A stretch of DNA of 64,000 nucleotides, taken from assembly GCF_949628265.1 (NCBI RefSeq), contig NC_088789.1, forward strand, positions 14,624,886-14,688,885. The letters are read 5' to 3'. Numbering within the stretch: position 1 is the first letter of the stretch; every line of letters starts with the position of its first letter. The notes under the pieces are model-generated. The model searched no databases and was not told the DNA's origin. It was given only the letters and a program-made list of their open reading frames with translations. This document shows positions 1-8,593 of this stretch, in pieces. Made by a program: the position numbers and the translations under genes. This stretch comes from Cloeon dipterum (taxonomy: Eukaryota > Arthropoda > Insecta > Ephemeroptera > Baetidae).

Positions 1-250
1 TGTAAAATGGGCAATTTTTGGAATTTTCACCTAATATTTTAGGGTTCAACTTAGGTCCCCTAGGGCAACATCTCCACCGAATTTCATCAAAATCTGAAGA
101 CCACTTGCCAAGGGGGGTGTCACTTGATTTAGATCCTTCCATATATTATATAATATGTTCCTAATTTGTGTGTTAAAATTATTTTCCATTCTTTCATATT
201 TTTCTAATTGTTTCATTCAAAAATTTTCAATTATGGAGGACTCAGTATGA

Positions 251-2010
251 TCGACAAAATGGCTTTCCAAAATTTGCGGGTTTTACGGGCCTTCAAATGT
301 CAAAATATGGGAATTTTGAGCACTTCATAACTTTGCTCAGGGTGGTTCTAGAACAAAAATTTAAAAACCCGTAAGCTTGTCTCAACAAGGCAAACAACTT
401 TTATATTGACCTCAAAGTGGTAGGTCAAAGGTCAAGGTCATAAAAATTTATTTTTTTATTTTGAACTCTAATTTGAAAATGAAAAATATCAAGTTTTTAC
501 TTCCTTCATAGCCATTTTTTAGAGCACAAAAAAATAGACTAGAAACATTAAAATTTGGAATGGCAATTTGCCTCATTTTTTAATAAAAAATGAAAACTTC
601 GAAAAATCTTGTTTTTCGAGGTTGCTAAAAATCGTTGATCGACTAAATCTCGACTTGTAATCATCCGATTTTGAAAAACCGCATACCGTTAGACTCGTCT
701 TGACATCCCCAAGTGCACTAAAGGGGTATGGGACCCACCAACCCCCTACCCCCTTTTAATCCCCTCAATAACGGGAAATTTAGCATTTTTTGTCCGTTTC
801 AACACCTTAGCACGACGTTGACGAGTAATTGTCTTCTTCAAACCAATTCAGTTACTTAGTTACATCAAAGACGAGTCAAACGAAACTTATTTTTTGTAAA
901 TAGAACCACCACAACCTGAGATTCAGGTGCACAAAGTTTTTTTTATCGAGATGGATGCAATAAAATGCTTGATGAGCACCAAATCTCGAATTCTGCAATA
1001 AAAATCTCGTCGCAATTATAAAATAAACAGCACACCACTCAACATGCCCTGACATCCCTTTCGGGATTAAAGGGTGCTATCCCATTCAACCCCTAATACA
1101 CACCCCATCCCAAGCGCGTTTATTTTTGTATCCATTTTTGTTCGGAAAATTGTAATTTAACCACTTCCGAGACACTGACAACAGAAATGGAGACCCCAAA
1201 TATCCATATTTGGCTTCTAGCTTCCCAGAACCATCAACCCATTTAGTGCAGAATTCGAGATTTCGTGCTCATCAAGCATTCTATTGCATCCGCCTCGATT
1301 AAAAAAACTTTGTGCACCCGAATCTCAGGTTGTGGTGGTCCTATTTACAAAAAATAAGTTCCATTTGACTCGTCTTTGAGTGAACTAAGTAACTGAATTG
1401 GTTTGAAGAAGACAATTACTCGTCAACGTCGTGCTAAGGTGTTGAAACGGACGAAAAATTCTAAATTTCACGTTATTAAGGGGGTTAAAAAAGGGGTTGG
1501 GGTTGGTAGATTCCATACCCCTTTAGTGCACTTGGGGACGTCGAGACGAGTCTAACGCTATGCGGTTTTTTAAAATCGGATGATTAGAAGTCGAGATTTA
1601 GTTGATCATCGTTTTTTACCAACCTCGAAAAACAAGGTTTTTCGAAGTTTTCATTTTTTATTAAAAAATGAGGCAAAGTGCCATTCCAAATTTTAACATT
1701 CCAAACTTAATTTTTTGTGTTCTACATAATGGCTACGAAAAAAAAATAAAAAATTTCAATATATTCATTTTCAAATTTGAGTTTAAATAAAAAAATCAAA
1801 TTTTATGTCCTTGACCTTTGACCTACCACTTTGAGGTCAACATAAAGTTTTTTGCCTTGTTGAGTCGAGTTATACGGTTTTTTAATTTTCGTTCTATGAC
1901 TGCCCTGAGCAAAGTTATGAAGTAGTCAAAATTCCCAGATTTTTTTACATTTGAACGCCCGCAAAACCCGCAAAAATTGGAAAGTCAGAGTTTTCTCAAC
2001 TATTTTGTAG
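251..2010. repeat. Large inverted repeat, arms about 750 bp around a 250-bp centre
   Basis: The left arm (about 251-997) reappears as its reverse complement at about 1247-2010, with a spacer at 998-1246. Matching landmarks, read in right-arm orientation, include gaattcgagattt, aatctcaggttgtggtgg, aattactcgtcaacgtcg, gacgagtctaacg, atgcggtttttt and ccttgacctttgacctacca. The arms differ by scattered substitutions and small indels, so this is an old copy rather than a recent exact palindrome. I see no open reading frame of useful length and no clear terminal target-site duplication. A third copy lies at about 30033-31040. The family could be a fold-back non-autonomous element or inverted units of a dispersed satellite; I cannot assign it to a known class. 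Bases 1-250 may be more of the same element but I could not align them well. Confidence 0.85.
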
Positions 2011-2811
2011 TTCAATTAGGGCAAAGTTCACGCAACAAAATTTTCATTAAAATCCATCGACAACAATTTGCTGTGTTCAAGAGATTTTGGCTCAATAATT
2101 ATATATTTTGCAACTCAGCACAGAGTGTGCATGAACGTCGGGAACAAAATAGATGATTTTTTGTCTAATTGTAAACAAAAGTAATGATTCTGGATGAAGT
2201 ATTGCCTTTTTAGTCCAAGAAATTAATTGGTCGTGACATTTCTCTATACTACTACACTATAGGGCAGATTGGGTAGAAATAATTGCAAGGATTACACTAG
2301 ATGGCATAAAAATCTTGCTTCCCATCATCAAAACGATGTAAAATTTTGCTATGTTGTGTATAATGGATCAAAAATTCAAAATTCGCGCGAAAATGTCTTT
2401 GGTAGCGAAGTGCAATTAGAGGTAAAAATTGCGGAGGTATTGTAATTACCAGTCATTCTGCGCTCGCTACCAAGCGTAATTAGAGTCAATAGTCGCTACC
2501 ACAGCGATTTGGCAATCATTAACTGAAGACGTTTGACATGTGCATAGCACAATGAAAATGAATGAAAGGTCTAATTGTCAGTGTTATTGTGTTAAGAGTT
2601 TTCATTGATCCATTAGATGAACACCGCGGTCTTCCTAAATGAAAAAACAAGCTGGCCAACATAATGAATTTGTTAGGTTGGCAACTTGACATTAACAAAA
2701 TAAAAACTGGCCTGTGCAGAACAAGCATAAAGCCAGCTGACAGTAATTAACACGCGCTTACCAATTTGTTTGGAGAATTAACCGAAGTTCCGATTTAATT
2801 CAAAGTTTGCA
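2011..2811. other. Intergenic region upstream of DENR
   Basis: No gene was recognised. The stretch is AT-rich. Near 2399-2500 the octamer ggtagcga occurs once on the plus strand and twice as its reverse complement tcgctacc, giving a small inverted arrangement. The DENR promoter must lie within the last few hundred bases, but no clear TATA box was seen. Confidence 0.5.
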
Positions 2812-3613
2812 ATGAGTTCTGTAGAAGCAGCAGGACCTCAATTTGGGGCTCCTATTCCTGGAGTGCAATACCCGCTCAAAGTTCTTTATTGTGGCAACTG
2901 CAGCCTACCTTTGGAGGTGCGTACATACACAATTTGAATGTTCGCTTTAATTTTTAAGAATAAACTATGAACTATTTTCACAGTATTGCGAGTTCTATCC
3001 AGACTATGAGAAATGCAAGCAGTGGCTGGAGAAAAACATGCCCAATGAGTTTGAAAGAGTGCTGCAACTGCAGGGTAAAAACTTAAAATCAATTGAAACA
3101 ATTAATATACATAAGTCTTAAATTTTATTTCATAGGCGAGTCCAAAGAAGACGATGCTGGCGAAGATGAGAAGAAAAGGCAAAAGAGAGGAGGCAAAGGG
3201 GTGTTAAAGACTAAGAAGAAGGAGGAGGTGCCTAAGAAAATTTGTTTGTCAAGAGCTCCAAGAGGAAAAAAGAAGTCTGTTACGGTTGTGACGGGAATGA
3301 GCACTTTTGGTAAGAAGTTTATGCACACCCTTGCAAACTTTGGTCAGTATGTTTCTCCTTTCAGGCGTTGATCTCAAGGTGGCTTCTAAATTCTTTGCAC
3401 AAAAATTTTCCTGCGGCTCCTCTGTTACCGGAGATGATGAAATTGTCATACAGGGGGATGTTAAAGACGAGTTATTTGATATCATTCCGGAAAAATGGCC
3501 CGAGGTATTTCCCTATCCTATTGATGGTAAATTCTTATTAAATGATGTAATAACATTTACATTTTCAGATTGATGAAGATTTCATTGATGACTTGGGTGA
3601 TCTGAAGAGATAA
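2812..3613 (+). CDS. DENR: Density-regulated protein (DENR), five coding exons
   Basis: DENR pairs with MCTS1 and works on the 40S ribosomal subunit in re-initiation after short upstream ORFs and in recycling (family knowledge). Exons 2812-2916, 2984-3074, 3136-3309, 3365-3504 and 3569-3613 join in phase to give 184 aa; human DENR is 198. Visible family marks are the N-terminal zinc-binding block [23 protein letters not shown], split here by intron 1 as [10 protein letters not shown] / [11 protein letters not shown], with its four cysteines; a Lys-rich linker ([10 protein letters not shown]); and the SUI1/eIF1-like domain with [17 protein letters not shown] and IQGDV, followed by EKWPE and an acidic end. 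The start ATG is the first in frame and gives a normal N-terminus. All four introns are 55-67 nt and GT-AG. The gene is convergent with CRCP, with stop codons about 160 bp apart. Confidence 0.96.
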
Positions 3614-3731
3614 GCTCTATTTATAATAAGTAAGAAGCTAGAAAACGTCATTTTTATATGTTTCACGTGTTCTTTATTTTAAATTATCGTTTAATACATG
3701 CTAATTACATTTAAGATATAAAAAATAACTT

Positions 3732-3737
3732 TTTATT
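3732..3737 (-). terminator. Poly(A) signal of the CRCP gene
   Basis: On the minus strand this reads AATAAA, 34 nt past the CRCP stop codon. It lies only about 120 bp beyond the DENR stop on the opposite strand, so the two 3' UTRs probably meet or overlap. Confidence 0.6.
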
Positions 3738-3770
3738 GTGCTACCCACTTAAAGAATGAGTTAGTTGGTG

Positions 3771-4402
3771 TTACTTTGGAGCTGGAAGAATCTCTGATAT
3801 CAGTTGAACAATGTCTGCCATGTTCTCATCTGTCATATGGTCCTCAGATTCATTTAGTAGCTAGAGAGAGAATAGTGAATATCCAACCATCGCTGCTGCG
3901 TTCAAATGACACGAACTTACCGGTGCTAAATCAGCAGGTGCAGTTGGTCTCGCGTTTAATATTGAAAGAAATTCTTTGTTGGTTAGTTTGTAAGGTTTCA
4001 ATGCGTGCACTAAGTTCTTTATGCACTCCTCATTTTGAACATTGCAAGGGCTCCGCTTAAAATATTCTAAAGTCTGAAAAAAATTGGTACACAATAGAAA
4101 AATGTTATCGCATAATTAAAAATACACACTTCATATCTGATCGTGGCAAGAGGATCTTTCCCGTGTTTACCACCACTGTAAGATTGTGATTCCTTTAGAA
4201 TTTGAAGAACCTGAAAGAGATAAATTCAAAATAATATAGATGAGGGTATATTATACCAAAATAATGGAATCTTTTTAACTTGACTTACTTCAAAATTCGA
4301 CAGCAAAACCTCTCCTCCCGGTACTCTGGAAAATCAACAAGAGTAGGTATAGTACAACTTATATTATGATTGATAATGATAATGAAGGACCTTACTAGAC
4401 AT
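3771..4402 (-). CDS. CRCP: RNA polymerase III subunit RPC9 (CRCP), Rpb4-like
   Basis: CRCP/RPC9 is the Rpb4-type half of the Pol III stalk, paired with RPC8, and acts in initiation in the nucleus; in vertebrates it was also described as a CGRP receptor component. Exons on the minus strand are 4402-4396, 4323-4289, 4210-4130, 4073-3921 and 3860-3771; joined they give 121 aa (human 148). Motifs matching the family are LLSNFEVLQIL at the N-terminus, then TLEYFKRSPC, ALKPYKLTNKEFLSILNARP, and a C-terminal DHMTDENMADIVQLI ending in ILPAPK. The last four exons are secure. The first coding exon is only 7 nt (ATG TCT A) and rests on phase and a GTAAGG donor; another start or acceptor (4325) is possible. 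Compared with human it lacks part of the acidic C-terminal tail. Confidence 0.9.
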
Positions 4403-5007
4403 AGACAGGTTTCGTTCATTGTATGCTTAAATTACAAATTTTGGAATAATTATTGATTCGTTATAGAGACCGGTGGTACTATTCGCACCTAAATAACAGC
4501 CACACACCAAAATTAGGGGCTGGAGGATTTTTCGCATCCTATTCGCACTAAATTTAGGTGAAGCTATATTAAGTGCAAAGAGTTTTCATGGAGGAGAGGA
4601 CAGAAAAATTGTGTCCCAACTGATTTTTGTTATATGCATCATAGGTTTTATTTGTGTCTTATAATAATCTCAGTAACACACATTTTACTAATTATTAATA
4701 CTTCAATGAATATTACACAAGCTGAATTTGAAATGTGTATAGTCTCGCAAACTGGGTAAGTCCAAATTATATTGACCCCTGAACCAACCCCACAACTGAC
4801 GTGATTTTTTTTATTTTAAATATTGGTAGAATGGCAATCAGCTCTGGACAGACATTTGTTTTCAGCACACCAAAGAAATCATTTTAAGAGCAGAATGCAC
4901 AGCAGCAGGATTGAGTCTTATTAAATCGCAGCGAAAGTGCCTTGAAATCGAAAATCGAAAGTAACCATTGCTTTCTAATTGGTGGTTCTGAGATAGGCTT
5001 GTCACCT

Positions 5008-5200
5008 CATGTGTCCCCTCAATTTCAAGATGAAACATAAATATTATAATGGGGACCTCGCGCTTTCCGATCAACTCACGCTTAATTCTCGCTATAATAA
5101 TGGGAATATAACGGACAATGTTAATGCCCTATCCTAGCGAGAAGAAGTGTGTTGAGCGAAAAGTGTGAGTCTTCCATAATAATGAGGGGACACACATTAA
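5008..5200. repeat. Imperfect inverted repeat, MITE-like
   Basis: The sequence tgtgtcccctca followed by an AT stretch and ctcacgcttaattctcgct (left) pairs imperfectly with agcgagaagaagtgtgttg and later tgaggggacacaca (right). Arms are about 60-80 nt around a centre of some 45 nt. The outer ends match best. It could be a decayed miniature inverted-repeat element or a chance structure in AT-rich DNA. Confidence 0.35.
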
Positions 5201-6255
5201 AGACCCTATCTAAGGAGCTTTCCCAACTGGTGAATTTAAATTTAAACAGTTTTCTCTGGAACCATTATGCTCGTAATGCAAGAAAATTTTTGGTTTAGTT
5301 GGGTACAAATTTTGGGAAAAAGAGGAAAATTTGATATCTACATACGCAGTACGCACGATTAAGAAAAAAATTATAACTCACATCTCCATTGGTAATTTAT
5401 GAATCAAATATACAGGACTATAAATTTCAATTATTTCGGTCACAGACTGCTGACTGCCCTGACTGCTTTGCAGAGAACAAGACACGAAGACAAGATAAAG
5501 TCGGCAAAAGTATGCGAGGCTGAACTAAAACAAAATCACAAGAAACAATAACAAAGAACATGTGTTTTTGCAGGATGAGGGGCAGATGCGGGGGGAGAGC
5601 CTTATGTCTTCATCAGGTCATTGGTCCATTTAAAATTGAGTTCTTTTATCTCATTGGTTGCGTTGTGGGAAAGCAAGGTGCTGATTTGGTGAAGCACCTA
5701 GGGTCAACAGGGAGCTTGAGTTTGTGCGCAAAGCATTCAAAACAACCACTGAAAGAGCAGGAAACCAGCCAACTCGCTGTACTTGTTGACCCTCTGATCG
5801 AAGGACATAACAAAGCAGCGCGAAGTCACGTAGACCAAGACTGAAATCCATTGAATTGCACGGAGGGCATGAACTACTAGCGTTAACGTTGCTAAAATCT
5901 GCTTTCAACGTATTCGTGAGTTTTTGGTAAGCTACATATACACTTCGATAACAAGCATTCACTGAAGTCATTTTAAAATAATATTGTAGTTTTACGCTCG
6001 CTTTAAGTGTCTTTAGTGCTTTCTTTTATTTTTGGCACAAAAACTGAAGGTGCAGCAATATCATACCTTGTGTTAGTGTGTTATACATAATATAAGCTTT
6101 TGATTTCGAAGGTCTGATTGATGGAATGTTGAATATGGTGTTGAACTGTGATCTTGATAATGACAGATTAATAAATGGGGTGTCTGTCTTTTGACCAATT
6201 ATATAATATTTAAAAGAAAAAAATCATATACATAACTGGCTCTGCGACGATATTG

Positions 6256-6263
6256 TATAAATA
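6256..6263 (+). promoter_or_regulatory. Candidate TATA box for the gene at 6.8 kb
   Basis: TATAAATA stands about 30 bp before a GC-richer stretch (gtgcgtaactgcacagcgc) that could hold the start site. The first coding exon of the downstream gene starts with a splice acceptor at 6781, so a non-coding first exon must lie upstream and this position would suit. No clear donor for it could be fixed. Confidence 0.4.
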
Positions 6264-6788
6264 CCAAGGAGTGAGGACGTGCGTAACTGCACAGCGCACT
6301 CGCACCACAACGAGGGAACACGCATTCCTATCAATCAACTTGGGTTTTTTAGTTACTAATACGCTAAAACAATAAATATTTTTGTTACCGCTAGATAGAT
6401 TATATTATTATATACCTGGATTAAAAGTTTCGAGAAAATAATATTCAAATTCTTTCACCCTGCAACATTAGGGCAAGCGGAAGCACTCCTTCTATCTACT
6501 TATTGATTCTGAAATTAAGTTTTTATTGTTTTGGCGAGAGGAAAATATTTTTGGCATGCCCCTAACATGCATTAATTTGTATTTGTATACATATTTTCAA
6601 ATAAATTTACCTAATTTATTTACATTCAGAATTCAGAACCAACAAATGAGATTTTAGCTAACTTTTAATATTTTATCTAATATCTTGTTTACCAATCAAT
6701 TTTAAACATTACTAATGACAGTAATTTTCGTAATTTTAAATCAAAGCCCAAAACTTACAATAATTTATCTTATTGTTTCAGTAATACG

Positions 6789-7653
6789 ATGGCACTTCAA
6801 ATATTCGGCGTGCCTCTTATGGGCACCATGTTTGTTCCTGTTTTGTCCGTCTTTATCCTGCTGTTCGTCGTGAGCCAATTCGTGGCAGCGGACAGTCGTG
6901 CCTCAGCAGAGAACGCGTCCAAACTTAAGAGCACAGTCCACACACAGGAGACTTCGCCTACAAATCTTGAGAAACAGAGAAATGCAGAGGAAACTTCAGA
7001 TAGTCCACGATTGAGCGAGTCATCATCACAATTGACTGGAGACAGCAGCTGCGATGACAGCAATGGCGCCGACATAAAAAAGAAGAAGAAAAAGAAGTCG
7101 TGCTGCGGAACGAAGGGTGCCTGCTGCAAGAGCAAGAAGAAAAACTCTGATAGCGAGGTATACTGGCTCTTTATTTAAGCGATTATTGACAGCTAATATT
7201 CATTGGATTTTTTATTGCTAAGGCTTCTGCTGAGGATGGCGAGAAGAAATGTGGTTGCTCATGTGGATCAAAGAAAGAGGTGAGAAACTACTCAAAAATT
7301 TGCAACAAATAAAACAGTTATATTCTGCCTTATAAAAGGGAGAGGCATCAAGCTCAGAGAGTAGCGATGTGGACTATCAATCAGAGGTGTTAGACGTTGA
7401 AGATTTAGCCGGATTGATGACTGGTTTCCCTGAAGCAGAAAAGAGAGAGAGGTAAATTTTGAAATTTCCAAGACTAAGTGTGTGAAATAAATTTTAATAA
7501 TTTATCGTTATTTTTTTAAATTTTTAATGATTCAAGTTACAACTTCTTCATCTTTTTGTTTTCAGAGTAAATGGAGTGCCTGTTGGCAAAGTCAGACTGA
7601 GAGTTAAAGGCCGCCTAAATCAGGTTAACAAGGTTAGCCCTGCAGCTAACTGA
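6789..7653 (+). CDS. Membrane-anchored Cys/Lys-rich protein resembling the TYW1 linker, no enzyme domain
   Basis: Exons 6789-7157, 7223-7279, 7339-7451 and 7566-7653 join in phase to give 208 aa. Residues about 11-34 form one strong hydrophobic helix (FVPVLSVFILLFVV). Then comes a Ser/Thr/Glu-rich stretch, a run of seven Lys followed by SCCGTKGACCKSKKK, a second cluster CGCSCGSKK, an acidic Ser-rich part, and DVEDLAGLM with KRER. The order (N-terminal helix, Lys-rich Cys cluster, acidic Ser block, DVEDLG-type motif, KREK) is that of TYW1, the radical-SAM enzyme of wybutosine synthesis. The flavodoxin domain that should precede the Cys cluster and the radical-SAM domain that should follow KRER are both missing; the last exon gives an unrelated basic tail. 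No further exon is seen before the next gene. It may be a remodelled remnant of TYW1, or the likeness may be chance composition. Cellular role unknown. Confidence 0.75.
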
Positions 7654-7681
7654 CGCGACAAACCTCCTTCATGCTGATACG

Positions 7682-7687
7682 AATAAA
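7682..7687 (+). terminator. Proximal poly(A) signal candidate
   Basis: AATAAA 29 nt after the stop of the TYW1-like gene. A second AATAAA stands at 8041-8046, which would give a 3' UTR near 400 nt. Either or both may be used. Confidence 0.45.
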
Positions 7688-8046
7688 TTCTTGAATACTT
7701 GTAGGACTTAACTGCCAACTTATCCGCTTAGAATTTGTAGGTTTAAGACTGCTCTATGTATGACTATATTTGACACCATAATATGAAAATGCTTTTTTTG
7801 CATTCAATGACTGAATTTAAGAGTTTCACAAGAATTTATGTTTCTTACAAAAATACGTTCGAGTTCCAGCACGCACCATGTATACTAGATGTGTAGTATG
7901 TAGGAAATTCTGTATCATAGGTTTTCTAATTTATTGTGAGTTTAAAGTGACTGCAATTTTTTAGTGCACAGTGAGTTTAAAAATGTGCCAATGTTATCTC
8001 AGTATGTATATAATTTTCTTAAGCAATTATTGTAAGTTAAAATAAA

Positions 8047-8593
8047 GTGGCGATTTTTAAATCAAAGCATTTTTATTCAAAGTTAAAATTAGCTTATTTT
8101 AAAAACCCTAGAAGCATATAGCTGTCTTATGGAAGTGCAGAAAAATTATTGCAGAACCGGATTAATTTCAACTTAGTTTATCATTGCAGGCATTACGGTT
8201 AATTTTTGTTCTGCAGCTTTTATAGCTATAAGCTATATGTACACAAGAAAATGCAATAATCACTCCCACAATCAGGCAATAGAAAAAGTCTTCAATTAGA
8301 AAGTCAAATATGTAAACCAAAACTCGTTCGCTGACGACATTATTCTGCGCTTTCTGGAATTAAGAAGTCAGTGTATAGTATAATAGAGAGAACAGAGAAC
8401 GCGAGCAGCTAATCTGCTTACATACTCCTTCAGGCGTCGCAGCGTCAGTCTGGTCCTGACAAGGCACGCACGGGCATGGTCCTGGTCCATCTGTGACGTG
8501 TGTAAATATTGTGAATTTCAAATTGTGATTGTGACTGCGACGACTTTCTCCGTGTACATACTACATAGTGTATGTATGTGCGTAAATAATAAT
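8047..8593. other. Intergenic region, PARG promoter and 5' UTR
   Basis: No gene seen. The part at about 8400-8520 is richer in GC than its surroundings (ggcgtcgcagcgtcagtctgg and following bases) and probably contains the start of the PARG transcript. Confidence 0.4.

Larger units (their letters stand above)
4403..6781. other. Intergenic region between CRCP and the TYW1-like gene
   Basis: No gene was firmly recognised. It holds the CRCP promoter, an imperfect inverted repeat at about 5008-5200, overlapping unassigned open frames on both strands at 5560-5971, and a candidate TATA promoter at 6256. The TYW1-like gene must start in this stretch, because its first coding exon follows a splice acceptor (tttcag) at 6781. 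Confidence 0.5.
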
